Below are positions 33,101 to 41,139 of a DNA stretch of 64,000 nt, piece by piece. Both the position numbers and the translations under genes were made by a program. The notes below the pieces were generated by a model. It worked only from the letters and a program-made list of their open reading frames with translations, was not told where the DNA came from and ran no database searches. The stretch is from Hellea sp. (GTDB lineage: Bacteria; Pseudomonadota; Alphaproteobacteria; Caulobacterales; Maricaulaceae): assembly GCA_014238285.1 (NCBI GenBank), contig JABABK010000004.1, forward strand, positions 1 to 64,000, written 5' to 3'. The first letter of the stretch is position 1. Every line of letters begins with the position of its first letter.

Positions 33101-33205
33101 CACGGTTACCTGTCCAGTTTCCGCTGCTTTTGCAAAACTTGTTACCGCTAAACTTAATCCCAAAATTGTGATGCAAACAATTACGCGCCTAAAAATATTT
33201 TCCAT
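30104..33205 (-). CDS. Large secreted coiled-coil protein of unknown function
   Basis: 1033 residues from ATG 33205 (MENIFRRVIVCITILGLSLAV), chosen because it starts a clean signal peptide ending FAKA; the frame is open 17 codons further upstream. An N-terminal beta-rich domain (about 30-130) precedes helical repeats of TPR type (AWFDLGQIAFRR, RRAAWFFHRSAEND) and about 350 residues of charged coiled coil rich in Gln, Lys and Glu. Next comes a cysteine-rich patch (WCTNISYNCGSCFG, CEFGQ, CQAGE) and a second helical region with IISDLGGSLPQLEELTGYAD. No family is recognised. Length and coiled coil suggest an envelope scaffold or a component presented outside the cell. It is divergent from the lipoprotein gene at 33381. 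Confidence 0.6.
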   Translation of the reverse strand: MENIFRRVIVCITILGLSLAVTSFAKAAETGQVTVDWEALSNGNPGVRATIEVQLTASEKANLESETLTFKIDDLELRPLETVQYGETEQVSFFSKTSHWPDRQTLSAKTGTLYLGNKSIANVKLTAPIRGMQITPSSLLVKAPSSDATVTDRLRTHYEAVSDIDQRRRFQWIATTNLDDKAKAWFDLGQIAFRRQSFRRAAWFFHRSAENDLDDVLPQAFLAQSILKFTPHENELLEAVANNLAERIDAQYEKTASASETFEQDQNQAQSDVDVLSKEFDDIQKQLQDLEDQSDSNPKAKKLGARLLEINQEIEKLNQSLYVKIGDIERVTPFMTEALFNAQMALSRLPDMDEQLWLNKALNTSEAAYEQSFNPVDVDRTLRAQALLRSAARRHELSGPAEKAYRADPKLAKRETLETKYDAMSLELESDKETLEIKIAAIDDQADIQQLQKEKERLLAEFKTAQSNHEKNKQTLDGVKRAADEARSNGDIDEANRHIDKYNIELPKVNASADASNAKANLVEAADKSYVEAYNEAAKKLNAPYNTKISDFNTLAEQINTLSEGLKDKEQVYKDLIFNRDQDLALARDELYQALSAAPSAEIQNLIVASDEAINIPEDTERLYTSRPWCTNISYNCGSCFGLAVLGCEFGQMDAISACQAGERILPYSPSSFGSGGIIGTCRGLRPLDVNVSRWATPDGSRNAENLSPADEEERELAADAIADSLDPLFESDCGVSPSDSADESPDDGLILQFSEETLENIRKAREKWRKDREREFLLADMERRLSLVRNNQIFASDPDIKQFIDALQNDPDKFKDPLVQRALAEKIAARAEHVIQSTAAQGGTEDDWVKNAHKINDLAKDANKIISDLGGSLPQLEELTGYADNALDIIDGGREGDANKVLGGVRGLTASVPGPLNAVLEIPGRFVAGHVTHMSDTLKDEAAVMGTVAEIIGSGGSDPDVDRRLAEQIKAVEKNLDPKTFMEKMFIEPTKDFIKDKVPGGETLLNLFSRLTEDDGKSEGSCPVPPITIPLD

Positions 33206-33380
33206 GGATACATGGCTATCATAAATTCGCTCACCCAACAACATTTGGCGTAGCAATCAAGGGTTGTCGTTAGCTCATCATAAGAGCGGTCCCTTGTCGA
33301 AACGGTAGTCTTGCAGTAACCTGATAGGCCTCAAATAATGAATGAGCCGCATCAAAGACGGCTTAGGGGATGGAAATTAT

Positions 33381-34589
33381 ATGCAAAAAATTTTAGGATA
33401 TGCAATTGGCACGGTTTCAATATTGAGCCTATTGACGGGGTGTGAACCGTCCAAACCCGATATTAATTCCGCGCCTAATGCTAAAGCTTCAGACGTATCA
33501 TCGTGTTTGATTTGCGATGATTTGGAAAGTTTGAAAACTGCAATATCGAGCCCTGCTGGTGAAAGTGAGCTAAAGGACCATTTGAAAACTTACACCTCAA
33601 ATCTGGAAACCAATTTTGATTATGCTAAACCCTTAAAGGTTAATTTTAATATCCATGATTTTTGCAATGCGCAAAATGTTCAAGATATTCTCAGCTTGCC
33701 CGATATTTACATCCCCAAATATGACGCGGCAGTTGGCAAAATTCAGGCTTGTCCAAGTGATTGCAATATCAAAATTAATGAGGCCGAATATTGCGAGTTT
33801 GGAAATATGATGACGTTTCAAACTCAGGCTTTCCCTGTTCTATCCGATGCGTTTCAAAATGCGTCAATCTTATTAGGCACATCGGATCAATCAAATCAGA
33901 GCGTAACATACCAGTTAGATATTTTGCTGAGCGGGGCGGTCGGTGATGCTCAATCCAGTTTGAAGGAAAACCTACGAAGTCTCTTGGGCGGTCCAGTGGA
34001 GGGTGAAAACCCGGCACTCGCCGTAGCAACCGCAGAACTTCACGATACAGGTCTCGCGTTACAGGCTTTTAGCTGGGCGGGACTAGTTGGAGACAACGGA
34101 TTGGCACATGGCAATAAAGTGGTGCACTTATCCAAGTCTATCAAGATGATTGATAACGATGTTCACCTAGCCATGACGCGGGCAAAGCTTTTGGAACCCG
34201 ATGAGCGCGAGACTTTGGCGCAGCGCGTTTTGGATGCTTATGTTGAACTGACATTTATACGTGAATCCATCTCTGTATCAGCAAGCTCTGAAACGCCCTC
34301 CAAACCTAAAACGAACGCCAACGCCATTAATTCTAATGCGGAGAACAGCGTCGCGCTGCAAGCCGCCGCAGCGTGCTTTGATCGTTTGGCGCTGGAAACA
34401 TCGGTTTTACCGACCATGGCCGAAGTGGTGATGGATGAATTTGAGACGTGCAGGACTTTCACTGACTGTAACTTAACTACCTTAGACATGACCAATAGTG
34501 ATTTAAAAAACGTGATAGATCGTGTTGTGTCAAATGTCGACAAGGATCAAAAATTGATGTTTTTGGTTAGCAATGGAATTTGCCAATAA
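33381..34589 (+). CDS. Lipoprotein of unknown function, Cys-rich
   Basis: 402 residues from ATG 33381, with lipobox SLLTGC near residue 21; the open frame starts earlier at 33342 but only the internal ATG gives a signal peptide. The mature protein is mostly alpha-helical and contains several Cys pairs (SSCLICDD, QACPSDCNIKINEAEYC, FETCRTFTDC), suggesting disulphide stabilisation in the periplasm. No family is recognised. Shared Cys pairs, divergent promoter and neighbourhood tie it loosely to the large coiled-coil protein. The next gene starts 18 bases after its stop, so the two lipoproteins are likely an operon. Confidence 0.6.
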   Translation: MQKILGYAIGTVSILSLLTGCEPSKPDINSAPNAKASDVSSCLICDDLESLKTAISSPAGESELKDHLKTYTSNLETNFDYAKPLKVNFNIHDFCNAQNVQDILSLPDIYIPKYDAAVGKIQACPSDCNIKINEAEYCEFGNMMTFQTQAFPVLSDAFQNASILLGTSDQSNQSVTYQLDILLSGAVGDAQSSLKENLRSLLGGPVEGENPALAVATAELHDTGLALQAFSWAGLVGDNGLAHGNKVVHLSKSIKMIDNDVHLAMTRAKLLEPDERETLAQRVLDAYVELTFIRESISVSASSETPSKPKTNANAINSNAENSVALQAAAACFDRLALETSVLPTMAEVVMDEFETCRTFTDCNLTTLDMTNSDLKNVIDRVVSNVDKDQKLMFLVSNGICQ

Positions 34590-34607
34590 TTATTTGAGGG
34601 ACTGGGA

Positions 34608-35342
34608 ATGAAAACTGTTTATTTCACTTTGTTATGTGTGGCTTCGATTTTCAGCCTTGCGGGCTGCTCAGATAAAACTCAAACATCCAAACAATCGTCA
34701 GAACCTATTACAGGACCATCAGCAGAGCTAAACGCTTTGGCTGGTTTTGCAGGGACTTATATCATTATTGATAGCCGCCGGGCGAGTGATGTTGCTGCGC
34801 CCCTCACTGAAATATCAGAAGCAGATAACCCCATTGGAAAGTCCGTAAGATTCACCCGCCATGGTATTGAAATGGAGGGTATATCCTGCACGTCTTGGAA
34901 AATTAGACTAAGCGATAACGCGGTCCTGTTTGTGAAAACTGACCCCAATCTTATCGACTTAAATCTTAGGCCTGCGGATAGCCTTAACAGTGTGGGTGAT
35001 CGGCGCGCACATGCTGGTTATGAAATTACCTGCGAAGGTGAGCATTTTGCCACAATTCACAAAGTGGATGACCGCGTCCTTATTATGCCCTGGGCAAACA
35101 GCGCAATTAATTTAATTCTCGAAAAACCGTTATCGAGCCTCCAAATCAAAGCCTATCAAGCACAGTTAAAGTCGATGAATTTTTACGATGGTCCGCTAAG
35201 CGGGGAACTGGACGCGGCGACATTACGAGGGTCTCGGCTGTGGTACGAATATAGGGCTAACCCTGATGAGACCGAACCTATACCTGCGAGACCTGCGATT
35301 ACCGAAAATTTACTCGATGGTTTGAGTATATTGCGCAAGTGA
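34608..35342 (+). CDS. Lipoprotein with peptidoglycan-binding-like C-terminus
   Basis: 244 residues with lipobox SLAGC near residue 22. The central part (about 45-165) is a beta-rich domain with two Cys (ISCTSW, YEITCEG). The C-terminal 60 residues, IKAYQAQLKSMNFYDGPLSG followed by ELDAATLRG, match the pattern of the peptidoglycan_binding_1 fold: a helix, a short YxGxxxG turn, and a second helix that starts with an acidic ELD(A)AT motif. Attachment to both outer membrane and cell wall would make it an envelope tether. It follows the previous lipoprotein by 18 bases with GAGGG ahead of the start. Confidence 0.6.
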   Translation: MKTVYFTLLCVASIFSLAGCSDKTQTSKQSSEPITGPSAELNALAGFAGTYIIIDSRRASDVAAPLTEISEADNPIGKSVRFTRHGIEMEGISCTSWKIRLSDNAVLFVKTDPNLIDLNLRPADSLNSVGDRRAHAGYEITCEGEHFATIHKVDDRVLIMPWANSAINLILEKPLSSLQIKAYQAQLKSMNFYDGPLSGELDAATLRGSRLWYEYRANPDETEPIPARPAITENLLDGLSILRK

Positions 35343-35436
35343 TTTTACATTTAACGTCAGTTTATTACGCGGGACGGTTTTCCGTCTCTCAACAAACTTA
35401 GCAAATCAGGTTAGAATTCCGCAAGGGCTTATGATT

Positions 35437-35524
35437 TGGTGCGGCCGAGAAGACTCGAACTTCCACGGGGTTTACCCCCACAGCGACCTCAACGCTGCGC
35501 GTCTACCAATTCCGCCACGGCCGC
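35437..35524 (-). tRNA. tRNA-Leu (anticodon GAG)
   Basis: The reverse strand gives an 88-base tRNA with encoded CCA. The acceptor stem GCGGCCG pairs with CGGCCGC, the D-loop is GGTAGACGC, and the anticodon stem CAGCG/CGCTG holds the loop TTGAGGT (anticodon GAG, reading CUC). A long variable arm typical of tRNA-Leu and a TTCGAGT T-loop follow. Confidence 0.95.
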
Positions 35525-35639
35525 ACATTGAGGAAGGCGGCCTTTAGCAAGCATCCAAGCGTTTGTGAAGCGGTTTTTTCGGTATTCGTAATGTTGTTTC
35601 GGTCTTGAAACTGGTGAGCGTAGAGCGCACATAACATTT

Positions 35640-36308
35640 ATGAGTGAAAGCCTGATTTATCATGAAGAACCTGTGGAGTGGCGGGTCAGTCGCGGTCTTG
35701 TGGCCTATCCTGATGCGGTGGCGCAAATGGAAGCGCGGGCTAAGGCGATTGCCACTGGTGAGGCCGGGGAGATGATTTGGTTGTTAGAGCATCCACCGCT
35801 TTATTCTGCCGGGACAAGCGCGCGACTGACGGATCTTGTGGACCCTAATCGTTTTGATGTGTTTGAGAGCGGGCGCGGCGGTCAATATACCTATCATGGC
35901 CCTGGGCAACGTGTGGCCTATGTCATGCTGGACCTTCGTAAGCGTAGCCGGGATGTGGGGCTGTTTGTGCGGACATTAGAGCAGTGGATCATAGAGACAC
36001 TCGCTGAGTTTGATGTTACGGCTGAACGGCGCTGTGGCCGCGTCGGTGTCTGGGTCGAGCACTCAGATGGACGAGAAGAGAAAATTGCGGCCATTGGTAT
36101 CAGGCTGAAGAAATGGGTTAGTTTCCACGGTATTGCGATCAATGTCTCGCCGGATATTTCGCATTTTGAAGGCATTGTGCCTTGCGGAATTTCAGAGCAC
36201 GGGGTGACTAGTTTGTCGGCGCTTGGTAAGAATATAGAAATGGCGCAGCTTGATGACAAGCTACGCCAAAATTTTGAAAGACTATTTGGTCCGATTCCGT
36301 CGGCGTAA
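35640..36308 (+). CDS. lipB: Octanoyl-[acyl-carrier-protein]:protein N-octanoyltransferase LipB
   Basis: 222 residues, the normal length. LipB moves octanoyl groups from ACP to the lipoyl domains of 2-oxoacid dehydrogenases and glycine cleavage H protein, the first step of endogenous lipoate synthesis. The family signature [19 protein letters not shown] is present. The catalytic Lys lies in [16 protein letters not shown] and the catalytic Cys in [16 protein letters not shown]. It ends four bases before the convergent DUF805 gene. A lipA gene is not in the window. Confidence 0.95.
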   Translation: MSESLIYHEEPVEWRVSRGLVAYPDAVAQMEARAKAIATGEAGEMIWLLEHPPLYSAGTSARLTDLVDPNRFDVFESGRGGQYTYHGPGQRVAYVMLDLRKRSRDVGLFVRTLEQWIIETLAEFDVTAERRCGRVGVWVEHSDGREEKIAAIGIRLKKWVSFHGIAINVSPDISHFEGIVPCGISEHGVTSLSALGKNIEMAQLDDKLRQNFERLFGPIPSA

Positions 36309-36312
36309 TTGA

Positions 36313-36795
36313 TTAGGCGACAGGCCCGTATTGGTTGTCATTTGGATCTTGCTTAATCATTGAGTTGAACAAGAAAGCGATTGCCAAGCTTAGGACAGAT
36401 GATGCAATTGTCATCGGAATCGCTTTAGCTTTTGTTATCGCTTCTATCTCGGCATTTGCTTCAGCGCCCGTCGCCCCGCCAGCTTCCATCATGTAAGAGA
36501 ACATATCGCCCATCATGAAAAACATTAAAACGCAAACGGCTACAATATAGATACAAATTGGTAAAAGACACATAGAGCCGGCTTTACCAGCGTCATGATA
36601 GCGTTTTATCCAAATGAATATCCAAGGGATAATCAATAAAAAGCTAAGTAATCCGGCAAGTATTGTGATGGCAGGACTCATTCCTAAAAAACTCGGGATC
36701 GATAATATGATTGCTAGGGCCACTAAAATAAATGCGGCTTTCATAAAGTCGCTAGAATTTATCCGCCCGCTAGACGACAATAGTAAGTTCATCAT
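36313..36795 (-). CDS. DUF805 membrane protein (copy 1)
   Basis: 160 residues with a short N-terminal LLSSSGRINSSDFMKAAFIL motif and four hydrophobic helices. The Gly-Arg-Ile start before a helix and the IWIKRYHDAGKAGS loop between helices are characteristic of DUF805, small inner-membrane proteins of unknown function. A GGAGGG ribosome-binding site precedes the double ATG. It is the third in transcription order of three tandem DUF805 genes, following 37426 and 36864, all on the reverse strand, and converges on lipB. Confidence 0.8.
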   Translation of the reverse strand: MMNLLLSSSGRINSSDFMKAAFILVALAIILSIPSFLGMSPAITILAGLLSFLLIIPWIFIWIKRYHDAGKAGSMCLLPICIYIVAVCVLMFFMMGDMFSYMMEAGGATGAEANAEIEAITKAKAIPMTIASSVLSLAIAFLFNSMIKQDPNDNQYGPVA

Positions 36796-36863
36796 AATTT
36801 TCCCTCCGCTAATGAAGACTTGATCTTGGCAGATTTGGGAGGTTTTTCAAGAATATTATAAGT

Positions 36864-37373
36864 TTAGCTCGTCTTTGTTTGCAATAGGCCGTTAACGGCA
36901 AAGGCAAAACCGCCGCCAAATAGCAAAAATATAATCGCTGCTGGTATTATGCCAACTTGGCCAAGTGCAGCATAAAATTCGAGCATTTGCTGGAAGTCCT
37001 CCGGTGAGGGATTAACGCGGTCTATGCTTTGTAAAGCTTCTACTTTGTCCAAAAATTCTGGATTATTTGCAGATTGAACCCCTAAACGCATGGCCGCAAC
37101 AAAGAAGCTGACAATTGTAGCTATGGATGCGTAAAGACAAAATATGAGTGCAAACCAAGCTGGATTTTGTCCGGCATCACGTAGTCTTTTCGTAAACAAA
37201 CAAGCCCAACAATAAATCGAAAATAAGGCGATGGCTAAAGCTAAAAAACCGAGGATCGAATTGACAAACCAACTCGGCCATAGGAAGAAATTTAAGGCTA
37301 ATAAAATAACCGCGCCCTTGATGAATTCAGCGGAGGATATACGGCCTTCCGGGGAAAATAATAGCTTGTTCAT
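36864..37373 (-). CDS. DUF805 membrane protein (copy 2)
   Basis: 169 residues, four predicted helices. The N-terminus LLFSPEGRISSAEFIKGAVIL is nearly superimposable on that of copy 1, and the CLFTKRLRDAGQNPAWFALI loop is the DUF805 signature. Before the last helix an acidic insertion of about 50 residues separates the membrane segments, as in copy 1. The close similarity at the N-termini points to local duplication. Function unknown. Confidence 0.8.
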   Translation of the reverse strand: MNKLLFSPEGRISSAEFIKGAVILLALNFFLWPSWFVNSILGFLALAIALFSIYCWACLFTKRLRDAGQNPAWFALIFCLYASIATIVSFFVAAMRLGVQSANNPEFLDKVEALQSIDRVNPSPEDFQQMLEFYAALGQVGIIPAAIIFLLFGGGFAFAVNGLLQTKTS

Positions 37374-37425
37374 AAAATTTTACTTTTCGTCTGATCGTTT
37401 TAACTTGCTAATTATAGTGATTAAA

Positions 37426-37926
37426 TCAAGCGCTTTTCCGGCTTGGTGTCAGGCCAACCCAGAGAGTTAGTATGAGCGGGACGATTAACATGGCGGGCCG
37501 AATAATATGCATATTGGCAGCTTGCTGCGCTTGGTAGGTCGAAATAATCGCTTGTTGTCTGACAGGGTCGATATCAGTTTTGCGGTCATATTGCGAAAAT
37601 TCATGAAAATAATCAGCACCGCCAAACGCGAGCATTAGGACAATGATCACTAATATTTCTAGAACAATTGCGCCTGTAAATGGCCAGCGTGTACGTCCCA
37701 TATCGGTTAATCTTTTGCCAAATACACAATAAATCATAAAAACAAGAAGTGGTAAGCCGAAAATAACCAGCCAAAAGCCGATCATGTTGTTTTCATCTAT
37801 CGCGCTGGTACTGAGATATCTCAGAGCCGTATTATAAACCATGACTAAAATGGCAAGGCCAATGAAGCCGATCCAAAAATCGCGACGGCCTATGGCGCCT
37901 TTAGTTTTCAGGAAAAGTTTGAACAT
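37426..37926 (-). CDS. DUF805 membrane protein (copy 3)
   Basis: 166 residues. The N-terminus LFLKTKGAIGRRDFWIGFIG is the common DUF805 form (GRI/GRRDFW), and FGKRLTDMGRTRWPF is its conserved loop. It is more divergent from copies 1 and 2 than they are from each other. It is the first transcribed of the three. A strong hairpin at 37942 lies just upstream and closes the preceding reverse-strand gene. Confidence 0.82.
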   Translation of the reverse strand: MFKLFLKTKGAIGRRDFWIGFIGLAILVMVYNTALRYLSTSAIDENNMIGFWLVIFGLPLLVFMIYCVFGKRLTDMGRTRWPFTGAIVLEILVIIVLMLAFGGADYFHEFSQYDRKTDIDPVRQQAIISTYQAQQAANMHIIRPAMLIVPLILTLWVGLTPSRKSA

Positions 37927-37941
37927 AGTTTAAGCCAAAAT

Positions 37942-37968
37942 AAAAGCGACCTTGTAAAGATCGCTTTT
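37942..37968 (-). terminator. Intrinsic terminator after the 38049 gene
   Basis: On the reverse strand AAAAGCGATCTT pairs with AAGGTCGCTTTT (one G-T wobble) around a three-base loop, followed by ATTTT. It lies about 80 bases beyond the stop of the gene at 38049 and just before the start of DUF805 copy 3. Confidence 0.7.
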
Positions 37969-38048
37969 GATTTTTCAATGCTTTTTCTAACTGTTTTAGG
38001 TAGCTTACTCATATTTTGATGAAATCAGATTATGAGTACGCGACTTAG

Positions 38049-38978
38049 TTAAGCGACTTGTTTTAAAAGCGGTTTGAGCATCTCATGAATGTTCGGACAT
38101 TCGTCTTTAATAAAGCGGAGCAGGGCCATTTCGTTTTTGCTGATTTGTCCATCTCGGTTCATATGCTCGATAAGCCACTTGGCTTCGGTTATGTCGATGG
38201 CTTCAGCGCGTGTTATGTTATCGTGATCTAGAAAAGATGATTGCTTTTCTTCTGATGTCCAAGCTTTAAACGAGTCGACAAGATTCCAGCTTACTGTCTT
38301 TGTTGAATGTAAATATTCCTGAGCTTTCCGATAGTCTTCACGGCTAGTAGGTGTCGGCGCGCCAGTTGTCATCAAGTGGTTAGCAATCGCGCCAACAAAA
38401 AGTTTTTGCCAGCTTGGGTCGTTGTCTTGATTCTGACTGATTTCATCTAAGTCAAATAGGAAGCGCGCCTCGCTTGGTGATATCCCATAGCCGCCTTGAC
38501 CACCGCTAGCATAAAGAACTTTGCGAAGCAGAGCGACATCGTCTGATGTGATTGTTAAATGGCCAGTTGTTACCCGCGCAATAATTTTGTCTCGAATTTT
38601 ACTAAGGGCATATTGCTCTAGGTTTTCCGGCGTGTCTTCCGCGAGGCGTAAAACGTTAAGGAGCAAAACTTCTTCCGTTTCTTCTGACATGTGCTGATCT
38701 TGATCGATACGTTCCATTAGCCATGTGGCATGAATCGGATCGACATAACCGGTGGGTAGCGTTTGCCGGATCAAGAAATCTGTTATGACATTGACAAAAA
38801 AGTCATTCCAACCGTCAGGTTTCTGCACAACTTCTGTATCGATTTCAAATACCATATCGGCTTCAGTGATACTGACATGGCCATCATTGAAAATTTCTAG
38901 CCGGAGGTCGGAAAAGATCTGTTCATTCAGCTCTTTCGTGTTCACGACTCTTCGTAATAACTCATTAAAACTTGCCAT
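38049..38978 (-). CDS. Cytoplasmic repeat protein of unknown function
   Basis: 309 residues, acidic, no signal or membrane segment. Several segments share a pattern of an acidic residue, Ala, then hydrophobics and a D/E-rich end: ITEADMVFEIDTE (about 37), VDPIHATWLMERIDQDQHMS (about 98), ISPSEARFLFDLDEISQNQD (about 182) and ITEAKWLIEHMNRDGQIS (about 262). The DxDxxxS/DGQIS endings look like degenerate EF-hand-type loops but do not fit the full calcium-binding consensus. It is probably a conserved alphaproteobacterial hypothetical protein; no function is proposed. It is followed by a good terminator. Confidence 0.65.
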   Translation of the reverse strand: MASFNELLRRVVNTKELNEQIFSDLRLEIFNDGHVSITEADMVFEIDTEVVQKPDGWNDFFVNVITDFLIRQTLPTGYVDPIHATWLMERIDQDQHMSEETEEVLLLNVLRLAEDTPENLEQYALSKIRDKIIARVTTGHLTITSDDVALLRKVLYASGGQGGYGISPSEARFLFDLDEISQNQDNDPSWQKLFVGAIANHLMTTGAPTPTSREDYRKAQEYLHSTKTVSWNLVDSFKAWTSEEKQSSFLDHDNITRAEAIDITEAKWLIEHMNRDGQISKNEMALLRFIKDECPNIHEMLKPLLKQVA

Positions 38979-39055
38979 TTTTTGGCCCCTCGCATCATTT
39001 TAGTTGGCGGGAGGATAGCAAAATAAGGTTACAGAACCGCTAATTGCATTCTGAT

Positions 39056-39463
39056 TTAGGCGGATTTAGTGATGACATCTGCGCCGGCTTCTAACGTGCG
39101 ATGTACAGGACATTTATTAGCAATCTCAATCATGCGAGCGCGCTGGGCTTCATCTAAATCTCCCTCCATTGATATTACGCGAGTAAATACATCGCGCTTA
39201 ATCCCGTCGCCGTGGATTTCTTTATTGTGAGATACATCGACTGAAATATTTTCTACAGGCCAACCTTTACGGTCAGCATACATACGCATAGTGATGGATG
39301 TACAAGCGCCAAGGCCTGCGCAAAGATATTCATAAGGCGTTGGTCCAAGATCAGCACTGCCAAATTCTGCGGGCTCATCAGCGAGTAAAAGATGGCGTGA
39401 GGACCGGACTTCATTGGTGTATTTTCCGCCGGCTCGTTCCGAGACTTTAATGGTTTCAGACAT
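39056..39463 (-). CDS. OsmC-family protein
   Basis: 135 residues. It has the OsmC/Ohr fold signatures: a first Cys in YEYLCAGLGACTSITMRMYADRKGW and a second in IEIANKCPVHRTLEAG. These cysteines form the thiol pair that reduces organic hydroperoxides in characterised members. The sequence is closest in pattern to the short YhfA/OsmC-like branch. The gene is three bases downstream of the ATP12 chaperone stop on the same strand, so it is likely co-transcribed with it. Confidence 0.88.
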   Translation of the reverse strand: MSETIKVSERAGGKYTNEVRSSRHLLLADEPAEFGSADLGPTPYEYLCAGLGACTSITMRMYADRKGWPVENISVDVSHNKEIHGDGIKRDVFTRVISMEGDLDEAQRARMIEIANKCPVHRTLEAGADVITKSA

Positions 39464-39466
39464 ATG

Positions 39467-40156
39467 TTATTCTAATATTTTACAAAGTGCGATCACTTCG
39501 GCTTCGAGGTTAGCAGCCGTCTCAGCGGCTTCTTCATCCTCACCCCAATGTTCGATTTGATAAAGGCTATCGAGCCGAGATAGGGTAAAGGCTTCTTGGC
39601 CGGACAAGTGTTTCTCCATCACAGCCATGGCGAGTATGGCCGAGCCAAACACAGCAATCAAATGAACGAAAAGTGTAAGGTCGAGATCATTAAGCTTGAC
39701 TGCATATCGAGCGACTTGGTCCAAGCTGTCAGGATTTTGCTCGATAGCTATGACGGATTGAGTGGTTTCAAGCGTGATGTCTTTTTCGGCGGCCCAGTCT
39801 AAAACGGGATTCCACAATTCATTTTGTCGATTTGTCAAACCGGTTGGATCGGTTGCTCGGTAACATAGAAGGTCCGTTCCCGCATATCTTTTGGCTTCGT
39901 CGGCTAGTTTATCCCGATTATCTGGCGTGAGTTCGATGGATACATTGACCAAGCGGGTGACAGGCATGGTTTCAGGACGAATTTTTTCGACTTGAGCGTC
40001 CCATTCAGCCGCAATTAGTTTTGCTATATACTTAGATGAGGTGACGAGCGGCAACTTGCCGGGTGTTTTAAGCTTGCGCTCATCTAATAGGACTGCAAAT
40101 CTATTACCTTCATTTGCCGTCGTAACGGCCTTGTAAAACCGTTTTGCGGTTTTCAT
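39467..40156 (-). CDS. ATP12-family F1-ATPase assembly chaperone
   Basis: 229 residues from ATG 40156, overlapping the stop of the pseudouridine synthase by four bases (ATGA); an upstream Met at 40171 is less likely. ATP12 family proteins, shared by mitochondria and alphaproteobacteria, bind the F1 alpha subunit during assembly. Signatures seen are FAVLLDERKLKTPGKLPLV, IAAEWDAQ and PVTRLVNVSIE in the first half, and DLLCYRATDP followed by WNPVLDWA in the second. The position downstream of an RluA-family synthase is conserved in many alphaproteobacteria, there often with a HAD hydrolase between them, which is missing here. Confidence 0.9.
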   Translation of the reverse strand: MKTAKRFYKAVTTANEGNRFAVLLDERKLKTPGKLPLVTSSKYIAKLIAAEWDAQVEKIRPETMPVTRLVNVSIELTPDNRDKLADEAKRYAGTDLLCYRATDPTGLTNRQNELWNPVLDWAAEKDITLETTQSVIAIEQNPDSLDQVARYAVKLNDLDLTLFVHLIAVFGSAILAMAVMEKHLSGQEAFTLSRLDSLYQIEHWGEDEEAAETAANLEAEVIALCKILE

Positions 40157-41139
40157 TTTATCTCGTCCCAATCGTCGATCGGCGCGTTTTTATCAAAGCC
40201 AAGCCGGTCAAACGCTTCTAGCATATGCCGCGGTAGAGGCGCGGTTACAGATATGTCTCCATTTGGTGTTGGTAGAACGAGCGTTCGAGCGTGAAGGTGA
40301 AGCTTACTATCCAGGCCGCCTGGCAAAGGGCGGTCCGTCATATACTTAGGGTCGCCCGCGATGGGCGCACCGAGTAGCTGCATATGAACCCGTAATTGGT
40401 GGGTACGTCCCGTTAAGGGCTGCATGGCAACCCAGGCGGCCGTTACGCCGGCTGTTTGGACGGTTTGATAAAGCGTTCTGGCATGTTTGGCACCCTCTGT
40501 CCCGTGCCTGACAGGGATCATGATTTCCTTGCCCATATGTTTATTGCCAAAGCGGTTGTCGAGCTTGCCTTTGGCCATATAGCCTTTGATTTCGCCGCCT
40601 TTAGGGTGCGGTACACCATTTGTAATGCCCCAATAAGTTTTTTCAGCTTGGCGGCTTTGAAAAGCCCGTCCGGCCCAAGCAGCAGCTTTAACATTTTTAG
40701 CTATGAGCAATACACCAGATGTGTCGCGATCAAGTCTGTGGACGAGACGGCAACCCCGGCCCAAAGCCGTTAACATGCCGTCAATGTGGCGTACGGTATT
40801 TGTGCCGCCCTGAACGGCCAAGCCAAAAGGTTTGTTAAGCGCGATTAGATCGCGATCCTGATAAATGACGAGATCTTGCATGAAGCGCTTGTCAGACTCG
40901 CTGATACGTTTCTCTGATTTGGCTTCAGTAGGTTCGGGCAGGGGCGGAACACGGATATCATCGCCCGCTTCGACCCGGTCGCTTCCCTTGGACCTTTTGC
41001 CATTAATACGCATTTGTCCGGTTCTGAGAAGTTTCTCGACACGGCCATGGGGAATATGGGGAAAGCGCCTCTTGAACCAACGGTCAAGCCGCTGGCCTGA
41101 ATCGTCCTCTGCGACGGTAATAATTTGAACGCCTGACAT
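40153..41139 (-). CDS. RluA-family 23S rRNA pseudouridine synthase (RluC-like)
   Basis: 328 residues from ATG 41139. The N-terminal S4 RNA-binding domain is visible in GQRLDRWFKRRFPHIPHGRV followed by MRINGKRSKG. The catalytic domain has the active-site Asp in RLVHRLDRDTSGVLLIAKN. LTGRTHQLRVHM and GDPKYM follow as usual. Domain order and length match RluC/RluD; the exact rRNA position cannot be fixed. The start overlaps the crcB stop by one base, giving a crcB-rluA-atp12-osmC operon. Confidence 0.92.
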   Translation of the reverse strand: MSGVQIITVAEDDSGQRLDRWFKRRFPHIPHGRVEKLLRTGQMRINGKRSKGSDRVEAGDDIRVPPLPEPTEAKSEKRISESDKRFMQDLVIYQDRDLIALNKPFGLAVQGGTNTVRHIDGMLTALGRGCRLVHRLDRDTSGVLLIAKNVKAAAWAGRAFQSRQAEKTYWGITNGVPHPKGGEIKGYMAKGKLDNRFGNKHMGKEIMIPVRHGTEGAKHARTLYQTVQTAGVTAAWVAMQPLTGRTHQLRVHMQLLGAPIAGDPKYMTDRPLPGGLDSKLHLHARTLVLPTPNGDISVTAPLPRHMLEAFDRLGFDKNAPIDDWDEIK

